NCBI GenBank assembly: GCA_039602395.1
Contig: JBCNJP010000019.1
Coordinates: 7,208,997 to 7,272,996, forward strand
Source: Deinandra increscens subsp. villosa
Lineage: Eukaryota > Streptophyta > Magnoliopsida > Asterales > Asteraceae
Length of the DNA stretch: 64,000 nt
Direction: 5' to 3'
In this document: positions 12,687 through 24,585 of the stretch, in pieces
Layout: every line of letters starts with the position of its first letter
How positions within the stretch are numbered: position 1 is the first letter of the stretch
The notes under the pieces: generated by a model
Told to the model about the DNA's origin: nothing
Databases searched by the model: none
Seen by the model: only the letters and a program-made list of their open reading frames with translations
Position numbers and translations under genes: made by a program

Positions 12687-12928
12687 TCAAAGCTAAACCA
12701 GAATCAACGAAATCAAAATTAAGAAGATGAATTTGACAGAGAAAGGAAATTGATTTCATTGAAAAAAACTGATTACAAAAGAGCCCTAATCTGAATATAT
12801 AAGCTAACAACTAACCAAACAGAAAATTAAACTAATCTAGCCGTTAACCAAAACAGATTAAACAAATATTACAACCAGGCCCCTCTACAATTAGCAAGTT
12901 GCTAATTTTGGAATTAACATTTCTAACA
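12687..12928 (-). repeat. Copia-1 3' LTR
   Basis: 242 bp. On the minus strand it starts TGTTAGAAATG and ends CTTTGA. It looks identical to the copy at 17448-17689. Confidence 0.95.
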
Positions 12929-12941
12929 AACACCCCCTTAA
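12929..12941 (-). other. Copia-1 polypurine tract
   Basis: On the minus strand TTAAGGGGGTGTT sits directly before the 3' LTR. This is the usual position of the plus-strand primer of reverse transcription. Confidence 0.7.
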
Positions 12942-13081
12942 TTCCAAACACTTTTAACCTTTCTCATTCATAGGGAAAACTCTCCAATTCAGTGTAATGA
13001 CAACTCAAAATCATCACACAGTAGAGGTACAATGTACGTGCTTGTGCTAATGTTTCGAGCTCCCATTCCAACAGAATCAAG

Positions 13082-15256
13082 CTATCCATTTCCCAGTTTA
13101 TAGACTGTGAGCAACTGCAGCATCCCTTTGAACTTTACTATGCCCAAAGCCTTAGTTAGTCCATCTGCTGCTTGCAATTCACTTCTCACAAACTTGACTT
13201 CAATTTGTTCCTCTTCTATGCACTCTCTTATGAAATGAAACCTCAAGTTTATGTGCTTAGAACGCCCGTGAAACACCGGATTTTTCATCAAAGAAATAGC
13301 TGACTTGTTGTCAACCATCAATACAGCTTTTTCTTGTTTCTTCCCTGTTATTTCAGTAAGCAAACCAGTTAGCCATATTGCCTGACATGCTGCCAATGTA
13401 GCAGCAATAAATTCTGCTTCACAGGATGATAATGCTACTATTTTCTGCTTTTGAGAGAACCATGAGACCAAAGACCCATTATAAAAGAAAGCATTTCCAG
13501 AAGTGCTTCTACCATCTTCTGAACCCATGCTATGAGTGCTATCACTGAACCCAACCAACCCATCCCTGATGCCTGTTTTGTAGGACAATCCATGCTCCAA
13601 AGTCCCTTTGACATACCTTACAATCTGTTTCACCGCCTGTAAATGTTCTAACCTTGGATTTTGCATAAACCTGCTACAATACCCAACTGCAAAGGTGATG
13701 TCTGGCCTAGTATGGGTCAAATATCTCAAAGAACCTATAATCCTCCTATAGTTTGTGGGATCCACAGCCACTCCACCCTCTTCCTTCCTTAACCTCAAAC
13801 CAGGATCCATAGGAATTTGAGCAGCATTGCACTCTTCTAAACCTGCCAGCTTAACTACTTTTGCAGCATAAGATGACTGTCTTAAATTTATCTCATTATC
13901 AGATTGACTAACCTCAATTCCCAGATAGTAGCTCAACAGACCTAAGTCAGTCATTTCAAACCTATTCCTCATTTCATCCTTAAACTCTATGACATCCTGT
14001 TCATTGCTCCCAGTAACCATCAAATCATCCACATAAACAACCACAATTAGACTAGATTTATTTGTTAATCTAGTATACACTGCCTGCTCATGTTTACACC
14101 TCCCAAAGCCTATTTCTTTCAAAACACTATCCAATTTTTGATTCCAAGCTCTAGGAGCTTGTTTTAAACCATAAAGAGCTTTATTTAACTTGTAAACTTT
14201 ATCCTCATGCCCCTTTACCTTAAAGCCCTCAGGTTGTTCTACAAAAACTGTTTCCTTTAGATCACCATGTAAAAACGCAGTTTTTACATCAAGATGATAC
14301 ACTTTCCATTTCATACTTGCAGCATATGCCAAAATAAGCCTTATTGTGTCTATTCTAGCTACTGGAGCAAAAACCTCTTCATAATCAATGCCATATTCTT
14401 GAACATAGCCTTTAGCTACCAACCTAGCCTTATGCTTCAAGATTTCACCTTTAACATCCTTTTTGACCTTAAAGATCCATTTTAGACCTATTGATTTACT
14501 ACCTTTTGGAAGATCAACTAGTCTCCAAGTTTTATTCTTTTCAATTGACTCTAATTCAGCCCTCATGGCTTTCCTCCAGTGTTTATTAGCAGCAGCATCT
14601 GAGTATGACTTAGGGTCCTCCTCATGAGTTAATAATAACTCAACTAATTCTAATTCATCCTCCCTTTGCTGCCTCTGTCTAAGCCTATTGTCTAGGACAT
14701 AATCTTGCAATTTTGCAGGCATGACAGGAATTCTACCAGATTTCCTAGTCCCTGTAACACTACTTTGTCCTACATGCTCTCTAGCAACCTCTGGTGATCC
14801 TTGAGTCCCTTCCTCCTCACTGGACTCATTTCCAGGATCACCTTCACTTTCTTCTTCACAAATATCCTGCAGACCACTAGTGAAACTTACTGGAGCACTA
14901 TTACCGGAGTTTTCAGAAGAAAGACCATTTTGCCCCTGAGATTTGCTCAGATCAGACCATTTCCTATGTTCCTCAAAGATAACATCTCTGCTTATGACTA
15001 TCTTATTCTCACTCATATGTAACATCCTATGAGCCTTTGAGCCTTCTTGAACTCCTAGATATAACATAGGAACACTCCTATCATCAAGCTTTTTTAAACC
15101 TGGTCTTACAGTTTTAACATGTCCCACACAACCAAAAGTTTTGAGATGTCCTATGTTAGGCCTTTTATTTCTTAAAGCTTCATAGGGTGTCTTATTCACT
15201 AGAGCCTTAGTAGGGACCCTATTTAACACATATACAGCATGTCTCACCCCCTCAGC
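13082..15256 (-). pseudogene. Copia-1 pol downstream part (integrase C-terminus, RT, RNase H)
   Basis: Open frame of about 724 codons continuing in the same frame after the TAG at 15257-15259. Numbered from the codon at 15247, it has the integrase C-terminal part (about 1-90), an acidic Ser/Glu-rich linker (100-165), RT beginning WIFKVKKD (257-264) with FLHGDLKETV (325-334) and the catalytic YVDD (405-408), then RNase H with SSCEAEF. In RNase H the usual DADWAG-type motif reads SDSTHSMG, so the segment around the first catalytic Asp has diverged. There is no natural start codon: the frame would be made only by read-through or from a copy lacking the stop. Within the family this part makes the cDNA. 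It lies inside Copia-1 and has no host partner. Confidence 0.9.
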
Positions 15257-17254
15257 CTAAAGATCCTCCTTAACTCCCATAGACTTCATCATACTTCTGG
15301 TCATATCCAATATAGTCCTGTTCCTTCTTTCCACAGCACCATTCTGCTGTGGAGAGTAAGGAGCTGTTAATAACCTAGTAATTCCATGTTCATCACAATA
15401 AGCCTCAAACTCATGTGACAGGAACTCTCCTCCCCTGTCAGACCTAAGAGTTTTAATCTTCTTATTGAATTTTTGTTCAGCACTGGCTCTAAATCTTTTG
15501 AACTTATCAAATGCCTGATCTTTTGTCCTTAACATGTAAACCCACATATATCTTGAGAAATCATCAACTAATAGCATAAAATATCTATTTCCTGAACTAG
15601 TATCAGGACTTATGGGGCCACATAAGTCAATGGATATCATTTCTAAAGGGTTGTTAGTTCTGAATTTTGATTCCTTAGGAAAACTGGACCTAATTTGCTT
15701 CCCTGCCATACAGGCATCACAGATATGCCTTTCTGTCCTAATTTCTGGAAGTCCTGAAACCAACCCCTTTCTTGACATCATTTCTAAAGTCTGAAAGCTT
15801 AGGTGACCTAACCTGCCATGCCACAGCCAAGTCAAGTTTTCAAGATTTGCTAGATATACTGATGGGGTTCCTATTTTCAGATTTACCTTATAGAGCCTAT
15901 TGGGAGACCTGTTAACCTTTAGAAGTAATTTCCCTTTACTGTCATACAACCATAAAAACTGGTCTTTTAACCTTACCTCACATCCACTTTCAATAATTTG
16001 ACCTAAACTAAGTATACTACTTCTTAGGTGTGGAATATAGTAGACATTAGTGAGGATTTTCTGCTCAGTATTAAACCCTTCTAATATAATGGATCCCTTA
16101 CCCTTAATGGTAACATATGACCCATCTCCAAACCTAACATTCCCGGATATATTTCTATCTAAAACTGAAAAGAATGAGAGATTACCAGTCATGTGGTTTG
16201 AGGCACCATTGTCCAAATACCACATTTCATCTTGGGCATCAGAATTGTAGTTAGTTGGGTTTACATTCATCTCATCTAGGAAAACAGATTCCTTCTTGAT
16301 TTCTTCCTTTGAAATGAAGAGCAATTCTTGCTCATCTTCATCTTCAATTTCGGCAAAGTGGGCCTCCTCCTCTTTCTGTTTTTTCAATGGGCACTCACTT
16401 GCATAGTGACCTTGTTTTTCACATTTGAAGCACTTGATGTGACTTTTATCCTTCTTGGTTTTTCCTCCTGGTTTTCTACTTGTGCCATTTCCTTTTGGTT
16501 TGTGAGAAACCTGTGAAGATTCACCTGATGATGCAGTCCCCTTATTTCCCTTCTCCCATTTCTTCTTTCTTGATTGGTTTTCTTTAGCCCTTGTTTGCCA
16601 TTCACTATATGACAGTAGCAGTTGCTCCTCTTTCACTGCAGGTGCTTTTACCTTTGAACTTATCCTTTCTTCAAAGGCTTTTAGCCTCCCAACAATCTCT
16701 TGGAACACCGCATTGTCCAGATCCACAAATTGTTCGATTGAAGCGACTATTTGAATGAACTTTTCTGGTACACTACCCAGTAATTTCCTTACCAGTACTG
16801 GGTCTTCAATAGTAGCCCCTAAATTTGAAGATCTTGTCGCCAAAGAACTTAGTTTGCCAGCAAATTCATCAATACCCTCATTATCCTTCATCCTCAAGTT
16901 TTCATACTCACTTTTTAGTGTCTGTAGGCGAGCCTTCTTTACCCTGTCCACTCCAATGAATCTTGTTTTGATTGCAGCCCAAATTTCTTTTGCAGTCTCT
17001 ATTTCCCCCACCTGAAGAATGAGATCCTCGGGTAAAGACTGGAAAAGATAGGCTATCGCGGCACTGTTTTTCTTTGCATCGACTTCAGCACCTGCTGGTG
17101 GTTCGATTGCCTCCCACAGGCCATGTACGTTGAAGATGGCCTTCATCTTGATGGCCCATATCGAGTAATTCGTGGAGGTAAGGGACGGACACTGTAACGG
17201 AATGGTAGTATAATTTTCTCGGACTACCTGGCGATTTGTTGCTGCGTCACCCAT
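15257..17254 (-). CDS. Copia-1 gag-protease-integrase polyprotein, stopped early
   Basis: 665 codons from ATG at 17254 to a TAG at 15257-15259. Residues 30-200 form a gag region of the UBN2/retrotran_gag type. A basic linker leads to the CCHC zinc knuckle CFKCEKQGHYASEC (275-288). The aspartic protease motif is WYLDNGASNHM (345-355). Integrase has the HHCC zinc-binding pair (H479, H484, C512, C515) and the DDE residues D543, D606 and E642. The frame ends soon after the catalytic core, where copia polyproteins normally run on into the integrase C-terminus and RT. The frame after the stop is open for about 724 more codons, so this is a single nonsense change and not a frameshift. A functional gag could still be made from this frame. 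Confidence 0.9.
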   Translation of the reverse strand: MGDAATNRQVVRENYTTIPLQCPSLTSTNYSIWAIKMKAIFNVHGLWEAIEPPAGAEVDAKKNSAAIAYLFQSLPEDLILQVGEIETAKEIWAAIKTRFIGVDRVKKARLQTLKSEYENLRMKDNEGIDEFAGKLSSLATRSSNLGATIEDPVLVRKLLGSVPEKFIQIVASIEQFVDLDNAVFQEIVGRLKAFEERISSKVKAPAVKEEQLLLSYSEWQTRAKENQSRKKKWEKGNKGTASSGESSQVSHKPKGNGTSRKPGGKTKKDKSHIKCFKCEKQGHYASECPLKKQKEEEAHFAEIEDEDEQELLFISKEEIKKESVFLDEMNVNPTNYNSDAQDEMWYLDNGASNHMTGNLSFFSVLDRNISGNVRFGDGSYVTIKGKGSIILEGFNTEQKILTNVYYIPHLRSSILSLGQIIESGCEVRLKDQFLWLYDSKGKLLLKVNRSPNRLYKVNLKIGTPSVYLANLENLTWLWHGRLGHLSFQTLEMMSRKGLVSGLPEIRTERHICDACMAGKQIRSSFPKESKFRTNNPLEMISIDLCGPISPDTSSGNRYFMLLVDDFSRYMWVYMLRTKDQAFDKFKRFRASAEQKFNKKIKTLRSDRGGEFLSHEFEAYCDEHGITRLLTAPYSPQQNGAVERRNRTILDMTRSMMKSMGVKEDL

Positions 17255-17433
17255 TGATCGTCTGATTTCAGGTGATGAAGTTCGTCGAGGAGATGATCTA
17301 ATTGGGGACGAAACGAGAAATCGATGAATTTTGAGTCGATCTCAGGAGGATCAACTGATCCTCTATATTGATCTCGGAACGAAGAAATGATAAAACGATT
17401 GAAGCGGAATCAATCGGATTTTGATTTCTTTGG

Positions 17434-17445
17434 GCTCTGATACCA
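17434..17445 (-). other. Copia-1 primer-binding site
   Basis: TGGTATCAGAGC on the minus strand, two bases after the end of the 5' LTR. It matches the tRNA-Met initiator type. Confidence 0.9.
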
Positions 17446-17447
17446 AA

Positions 17448-17689
17448 TCAAAGCTAAACCAGAATCAACGAAATCAAAATTAAGAAGATGAATTTGACAG
17501 AGAAAGGAAATTGATTTCATTGAAAAAAACTGATTACAAAAGAGCCCTAATCTGAATATATAAGCTAACAACTAACCAAACAGAAAATTAAACTAATCTA
17601 GCCGTTAACCAAAACAGATTAAACAAATATTACAACCAGGCCCCTCTACAATTAGCAAGTTGCTAATTTTGGAATTAACATTTCTAACA
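17448..17689 (-). repeat. Copia-1 5' LTR
   Basis: 242 bp, identical by eye to the 3' LTR. The flanking GAATC duplication begins at 17690. Confidence 0.95.
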
Positions 17690-17792
17690 GAATCACCCAT
17701 ATCAAATGCACTATGCCCCCCCTAAAAAGGGAATTATCTCATGAGGGTAAAAGGGTCGTTTCACCATGATGTAGTAAAGACGTCGAGACTAA

Positions 17793-18081
17793 GGCTATTC
17801 GTAATGGGGCGTTTTTGGGCTCCATAACGCCCCATAACGCCCCTTATAACGCCCCGCCCCACTACGCTTAGGCGTTATGGGGCGTTATAGAGGAAAAAAA
17901 AATTCTCGGGCGTTAGCCAGGTAACGCCGAGAGAGGAGAGAAATCAAATGATTGTGGGGCGTTATGGGGGCATTATCCACTACACCATAAAGCCCCGTAA
18001 AGCCCATTGTCCAGTCACCGTCCACATGGCGGATAATGCCCCATTCGGGGCCTTATGGGGCCTTATCCATTACGGGTAGCC
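17793..18081. mobile_element. PIF/Harbinger-type MITE
   Basis: 289 bp with terminal inverted repeats GGCTATTCGTAATGG and (minus strand) GGCTACCCGTAATGG, flanked by TAA on both sides (17790-17792 and 18082-18084). Three-base TWA target duplications and GGC-starting tips are typical of PIF/Harbinger MITEs. The interior is full of GGGGCGTTATGG-type inverted motifs and has no coding capacity. It belongs to the same broad group as 58256-59656. Confidence 0.8.
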
Positions 18082-18084
18082 TAA

Positions 18085-19475
18085 TGTGTAGGTCACATCA
18101 AAAGTGGAACAATTGTGAAAGGTAATTGTATGGAAATATAAAACTATATTTGGTAATTAGTGGCACAAATGGAAATGTATTATGGCTTAACCAACAATGT
18201 TTCGCGTCATCCATTTGCCAGTTGTAGTAATAGATTTGATGTTACTAAACAACCTCTAATTTGAAATTATCTAGGAAAAAATCATATAAAGGTTGTTCAT
18301 AATGGTTCCAACACAATTAGTGGGTTGGTGAATGGTGAGTAGTGGTGATACAGTGGGACGGATCCACAAATTTATTCTTATAGGTCACTATTTTTCAATG
18401 TTTTAATTTTATAGAAGAGGACATACAAATTTCTGGTCGTCACATAATATAAATATGATCTAAAAATCCTAATTCCTAGACTAATAATCCATCAGAGAAA
18501 ATAAGCAGTGAGCAGTGAACAATTAAGCAATACCTAAACATCAAGTTTCACATAACACTAAAACTACTACATAAATTATCAATCAAACAAGTAATAATTC
18601 AGCAAACAATAACACTAACATTCGAGACAACAACAAACAATCAAGAAAAAAATTGCCGTAAGCTCTCAAATTCACTGTGTCTAAATTCATGAGTCGCATC
18701 TGATCTACGTCAACTAGCCAACATTGCCGCCCATATCTATTTTTCAATCCTTTGATCAGGTTTGAACATATTGGACTTATTTAGTGAAAGTTGGCTTCTT
18801 TAACTAATTAACTCAAGTGGTAATTAAGTCATTTTTCACGAACTTATTTAAGTAATAGAGTCATCATCATCATCCAAAATAACATTGTTCCCACCCAAAA
18901 GAAGAGAAAAGAGGAATGGAATGAGAATAAAGCTAATCTGAAAATGATGTTTGGTTACGCCAAAACCGCTAAGATAGTGGTGGTGATGAGGCCACATGAA
19001 ACGTCTCTCCCACTACAATCAACGTAATCATTTTCTATTTGCTTAGTTTTTCAATTTAGAGTAAGTTCATTTATAAAATAAGTAATAGATTAAATCAGAA
19101 TATTGTGGTAATGGCCTAGAAACGCATCGACATCATCATCATGTGTGGGGTTCAGCTTTACTTCCCTTCTAAATCAAGAAGTAATGAGTGAATTCTAGTT
19201 AAAGTTGCATAGGGATCTTTTCAAGATTTAAGTGTCATAAAATACAATATACATTTTTAAGTTTCCATATTTATTCACAAAAATAAATTCTAAATATTTT
19301 TTGGGTGAAACTAGAAAAGAACGAATTTACCCTTCCACAATCCACACATACAAGAATAATTTCACTTTGATGGCTATAATAGAATGTAAACATAAATATA
19401 ATAATATTATTATCATCATCCTTTTTTCATTTTTGAGATTTTTGGTTTGGAAGAAAATACAACAATTGTGGAATC
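18085..19475. other. Intergenic, 3' of the aquaporin gene
   Basis: No gene or complete repeat recognised. The last few hundred bases before 19476 must include the 3' UTR of the minus-strand aquaporin gene, but I cannot place its polyadenylation site with confidence. Confidence 0.4.
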
Positions 19476-20874
19476 TCAAACATGGGTGCTGCTTCTGAAT
19501 GATCCAAGAGCCTTGACTGCACCTGCTCTCAATATAAATTGGTGGTAGAAAGCTGCAATGGCTGCTCCCACGAATGGTCCCACCCAGAATATCCACTGCA
19601 AAAACAACAAAAAAAAAAACACTTCATATTAACTAATGTACATCTTCTAATGCATCATGTACAACACATCTTCAAGATTCTACAAAAACCTAGCTTTAAC
19701 AAGTTGTACCATTTCCTGTCTCATTGTACCACTCATCAATGCAGCTCGGTAACTAAGTTATATTTCTCCATATTAAATAAGCAATTACTGATTAAAGCAT
19801 TAAATCAACCGACTTCATGTTTTTATTTGACATAAATTACGATTTATTTCTATCAAAATCGGCTACTTAAAGCCTACAGGGGCTATAATCCTATATCTTA
19901 TTTTGTAAAATAATATTATTAGACAGAATATGTAAAGTAATATATATTTATATACCTGATCATCCCAGGCTTTATCCTTGTTGTAAATGACCGCGGCTCC
20001 GAGGCTCCGGGCCGGGTTGATACCGGTTCCGGTGATCGGAATAGTGGCAAGGTGCACCATGAAAACAGCAAAACCTATCGGAAGTGGCGCCAAAACCTAC
20101 AATCCAAAAACAAAAAAATTCAAGTAAATTAATTTACACAGTTTTTATAATTAATGAAACGGTTTAAATAAATTAACGGTGGTTCAGTTCGTACGGGAAC
20201 ATGGGAGTCACGGGCACTCCTCTTGGGGTCGGTGGCGGAGAAGACGGTGTAGACGAGGACGAAAGTTCCGATGATTTCCGCGCCGAGTCCGGTGCCTTTG
20301 TTGTAGCCGTCGGCGAGCTCGTTGGCTCCTCCGCCGTACCTGTTGTAGAGGCTCTTGTTAAAAAGCTTGACCAGGCCCACACCACAGATGGCTCCCAGGC
20401 ACTGAGCCACCATGTACATAATGGCTCGGATCAACGACACTTTACGAGCCAGGAACAGCCCGAATGTCACCGCTGGGTTAATGTGACCCCCTGCACACAA
20501 ATATTAATTAATTTTAATTACCAACGGTAAAAAGTAAAAAAAAGTAAAAAACTTGTAGAAAATAAAAACTTACCGGAGATACCGGCGGTGCAGTAAACAA
20601 GGACGAAGATCATGCCGCCGAAGGCCCAGGCGATGCCGAGGATACCAACGCCGCCGCACTGGTCGGCGTTGAGGGCGGGGTCAGTGGTGCTTTTGTAACC
20701 GATAACCGTCAAGACGGTTATGTAAAGAAAAAGAAGGGTGGCGATGAACTCAGCGATGATGGCTCTGTAAAAAGACCATTTGGTCAGCTCCTGGGGGTCT
20801 ATCAACGGCGCCGGCGGCGGGTCGTGGTAGTCCTTGGCGGAGAAAGATCCCTGCTCAGCCACGTCTTTAGTCAT
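19476..20874 (-). CDS. PIP2: Plasma-membrane aquaporin, PIP2 subfamily
   Basis: Four exons on the minus strand: 20574-20874, 20195-20490, 19956-20096 and 19476-19595, all with GT-AG introns (83, 98 and 360 bases), giving 285 residues. It is a tetrameric channel passing water, and in some members H2O2 or CO2, across the plasma membrane. Six membrane spans and both NPA boxes are present (HINPAVTF at 103-110, GINPARSLG at 224-232). The selectivity filter F85, H214, T223, R229 is the water type. The loop-B phosphosite serine is S119 and the pH-gating histidine is H197. Asp26 and Glu29 may match the divalent-cation gating site. The short N-terminus and the C-terminal tail SFRSSTHV (278-285) place it in PIP2 rather than PIP1. 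It appears intact. The start is the only ATG before the conserved DPQELTKWSFYRA block in a short leader. Confidence 0.95.
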
Positions 20875-20940
20875 GTTTGCCGGAGAGTGGAAATTTGGAG
20901 GGGGAAGAGTGAGATGTGTGGTGACGATGGATTTTGGGGG

Positions 20941-20948
20941 TATATAAA
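20941..20948 (-). promoter_or_regulatory. TATA box of the PIP2 gene
   Basis: On the minus strand TTTATATA followed by CCCCC lies about 67 bases before the ATG at 20874. This predicts a transcription start near 20910 and a 5' leader of about 40 bases. Confidence 0.65.
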
Positions 20949-20959
20949 GGGAAGAAGAG

Positions 20960-23820
20960 AAGAAGGGTGTAGAATGCGCAACGGCTATTTTATGAGTAGG
21001 TGGAGTGTAATTATGGAGAGTGGGAAATATTGCCGTCCAAAGAAACACTAAGTTATGTGAATTTCATTTTCACGGTTTCACCGACCCATTTGTGATTGAT
21101 GTTGTCCCACCACCTCACATTACCACAAATAATTTCAGTTTTTATTTAGCACCTCATGTTTTTTGTTTTTGTTTGCTATTATCAAACGGTCGATTTTGAA
21201 AAATATAAATATATAATAAAATAAAAAGATTCATAATTATATAATACATATATAAGAATATTTGTTTCAAAAATAAAATAAATATATACAAATGTTGAAT
21301 GGCTAAATTTTATTACATAGTCTATCAGTCACAAGTTAGACCCGAACCATGAAATTATGAATGCCTAAACATAAAATGAGGGTAACCGCGATATGAACCA
21401 CAGTCTTTCCTTTTTAGCTTGGGCTCAAGGACGAGGAAAAATCATCAGAGACCCACCGTATGTATGAGCCTAGATGGTGTGAGTCAGGAAGGATGCCGTG
21501 AGAGAGAAACGGTGGAGGATGGAATAGAAACACCACTCACTACTTTTATGTGTTTGACGCAACTAGCTAGCAGAAGGTCGGTCTCGGTTTTCTCCTCCCA
21601 AAAAATGACATTCATCGTTTCATCAAGACTTATTAGCTTCAATATTTTCCTTTTGTGGTATTAGATAATGTTAAGTTGGTAAAAAAATCACCTTGACTCG
21701 AGTCACATGCATTAAACTATAAACTAAATAATTGTCCATCTTAGTGACAATTTTCCTAATGTCTAGCCAGAAATGTTGTCCATGTATGGTAGTAACCTAT
21801 TTCTAATCTCTTGCATTGAATGAGATATCAACATTTGTTTATTTGCTCACTTTAGTCTTCAAAATTTTACCATTGATTGAACACATTTATTATAGTAGCA
21901 AACTAGCAATTATATTTTTGAGGTATAGTGAAGTATTTAGAACAATATGCTACATGATATCAGATTAGACCAAGTGTTACATATTTCTTCATCATCAAGT
22001 TTATGTTGGGTTTCATTTGTCACTTCACATTTTATAACATAATATTACGGGCACCACACAATATTATGCCCACATGTATTTCTTTTAATTGTTTTAATAC
22101 TGATAATAAATCATACATTTGCTATGTATGAAGTATGCAGACGACATGTATATATATATGCCTAGCCATAGATGTCACAATCTTGCGGTTCACAATATGT
22201 AACTTGCAATTTGGTTAATGTAAGAAATAATAATGATCAGCTCCTTAACTCATCAGACCTTTCCTATGATATTAGCCAACCGTTTTTATTATATCATTTA
22301 CTTGATTTATAATATTATATGATTCTATATATTATACTCAGAACTTCCTACCTTAATTATTTATGTAGTACATTGTGGATTCTCTCAAATCTATGTTAGC
22401 AACTTTTGTTCAAACAGCTACTAAAATGTTTACTTTTTGTGAATATATCATATATGCACATCCGGCATGTGATGTTAATCTCATTATATTTTGTGTTTGT
22501 ATGAGTTAGTATTGTCACGTAAATTCACCAAACGACATGATTAAATTAATTAAAATATTAAAATGTAAAAACCACTTAACTTTTCAAGTTAAACTTTTTT
22601 TTAGTAAAAAAGAACTAAAGCGGGTATCAAACCGGTACTAGTATCGGCACCGTACATGTTGTTAAATTCAAGACTGGTACTAATTAACCAGTATCGTTAT
22701 GGTACCGTACTCAAACTAACCGTCCTGGTGTGATTTAATTTATACGGTTTGGTAGGTTGTAAAACGTCCCTATGAATACCTACTACTCTACTAGAAATGT
22801 GCAACTCTTGGTTGGGGTACTTGACGGTTAAAAAAAGTTTGTCTTCCTCATTTCACACGTATTGATTTTATTTTTATTTAAAAAAAAAATTTGTGATGTA
22901 AAATTTTATCCACATCCAATTAATGTGTATGATTAAATCGGGGAACATGAAATAAATAGTACGATGTCTACATAAAATAAATTAATGATAAGACATGCAT
23001 TTTGAGATTTTAAATGACCCGACCCACTTTTTAGAAATGCCAACTCACATATTATCTTTTTAGGGTGTACCATGTGTTAAGGGTCCCGGCTAGAGAAGGA
23101 AACAAGACGTTTGAAGAAATCATACGGCGCATGTGAAAATGGGTCGGGAGGACGAAGAGTGATGAATTCTCACTAAAGGTCAATGATGCAATAAGCCTAG
23201 TGGTGCGAGAGAAGACTTGAGCGGCAACACCGTCCCCTTTTTTAATGTGACTGTCCAAGAGGGGTTTGCGGAATGACATTGTGCAACTCTATCCTATTCT
23301 AAAATCTACATCTTTTATTTACCAATTACCATATAAAACTTGATACTAAACCAACTGGGAAGAGACGGTACTCCTAAACTCTATCGCTAGACCATACATC
23401 TTTAGGTTAATTTCTTTTTTATATTATTTGTTTAATATGCTAAAATAAATTAAAAAGAATACTTAATAGTTAGTAATTCGTTAGTAAAACTGGCACCTCA
23501 ATGGCTTTACATGTCAACATTTGTCTTCTTGGTAAGGAACATCTCTTGAGAACAAATAGTTTACCTAATGTGATTAGATTAAAGATTAAGTGAACTTTAG
23601 CATTATTTTATTACCTAACTGTTTTAGTAGGCACGCTTTAGCAATATTATGAGTTAATCTAAACCAACTTGTTTTAATTTGAAAAAAAAAAAGTGACACG
23701 ATGATAGTTCACGAGAACTTGGTCTATATAACATGATGGACCCCAAATTACCAGTTTTCCGATTCAAAATTGTCCTTATTTGGAATTTCCAGTTCATAAT
23801 TTCATTCATTTCTATTTTTT
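20960..23820. other. Intergenic, PIP2 upstream region and repeat debris
   Basis: About 2.9 kb without a supported gene. The first kilobase would contain the PIP2 promoter. A CCGGTAC/GGTACCG-rich stretch at 22620-22760 looks like a decayed MITE. Short open frames near 21420-21660 and 23050-23280 have moderate GC but no recognisable domain. Confidence 0.4.
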
Positions 23821-23823
23821 TTC

Positions 23824-24062
23824 TTTTTTTTAAATGCAAACTCTAGTTATCCGGAGGTCTCATCATGACAAGCGATAATACCCACGATACGCTGCAACCA
23901 CAGTCCGTGCGAGTAATCAAAATCCTCTCTGTTGCACATCCATCTCAGAGGAAACCCACCACCCAAAAGCCACTGTGATAAACAGTATTCTATATTTTTT
24001 ATAACATGTGAGATTTGAACTCTTGACCTTCACATTAGAAGGTTATAATGCACAATTGCGTA
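23824..24062 (-). mobile_element. tRNA-derived SINE (minus strand)
   Basis: On the minus strand a box-B-like GAGTTCAAATCTC (24010-24022 on plus) is followed by a unit containing GTGGGTTTCCTCTGAGATGG and GATTACTCGCACGGACTG. An A-rich tail ends it near 23824. The same unit recurs at 48641-48760, which shows it is a dispersed family. Box A and target duplication were not resolved. Confidence 0.55.
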
Positions 24063-24375
24063 TATTCTTAATTTTGAAGATTGGAAAATAATTATCCACC
24101 TTAATATTTTTATTTATATTATTTATATATTTTATCGATAATAAAATAGATGAAGTTTAAATTACAACAAGCAGTTTTTAAAAACGCATGTTGCGGCGGC
24201 GTAATCATGGTGTACAAAAAGTATTAATCTAGGAAACATATAAAACATTAAAAAATAATCTCAACAAATATAAAACATCAACAAAAATATTTAAAAAAAA
24301 ATCACACCGCACTAAGGAATTATATCCGAGTCTTAATAAAATCTAAAACAAACCTAAACTCAATTATATGAAATT

Positions 24376-24585
24376 TAGTTTTTTTTAACGGTAAATTTGG
24401 ATCACTGACGGGGACAACCTACCCGCCTGATTATCTCCAATCTTCATCAGGAGGAAACTCTTCATAGGTGAGAAAACCCACTGGCCCAAACCTGGACCCC
24501 CATTTTATTTTTTATCAGATATGAGATTTGAACCCCAAGACCTCCCACTTTTAATGTCTTTGGGTACCTCTTAAGTCGAGCATGA
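24376..24585 (-). mobile_element. tRNA-derived SINE-like retroposon (minus strand)
   Basis: Read on the minus strand: a possible box A (TTAAGAGGTACC), box B GGGTTCAAATCTC about 35 bases later, a unit with GGGTTTTCTCACC and TTTCCTCCTGATG, and an A-rich tail after CCGTT. It is related in plan but not in sequence to the SINEs at 23824 and 34014. Limits are approximate. Confidence 0.45.

Larger units (their letters stand above)
12687..17689 (-). mobile_element. Complete Ty1/copia element (Copia-1)
   Basis: A 5003-bp element read on the minus strand. It has 242-bp LTRs, a tRNA-Met primer site next to the 5' LTR (17434-17445), a purine-rich tract next to the 3' LTR (12929-12941), and gag-protease-integrase-RT-RNase H order, which defines copia. 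A 5-bp duplication GAATC flanks it (12682-12686 and 17690-17694). The LTRs look identical base for base, so the insertion is recent. The coding region is one continuous frame except for a single TAG at 15257-15259. The LTRs begin TG but end GA instead of CA. Confidence 0.95.

Noticed and set aside
14294..16605. Several open frames antisense or out of frame within Copia-1
   Set aside because: They are shadows of the gag and pol frames on the minus strand.
20201..20530. Plus-strand frame across aquaporin exon 2
   Set aside because: Antisense shadow of the PIP2 exon, caused by its GC-rich codons.
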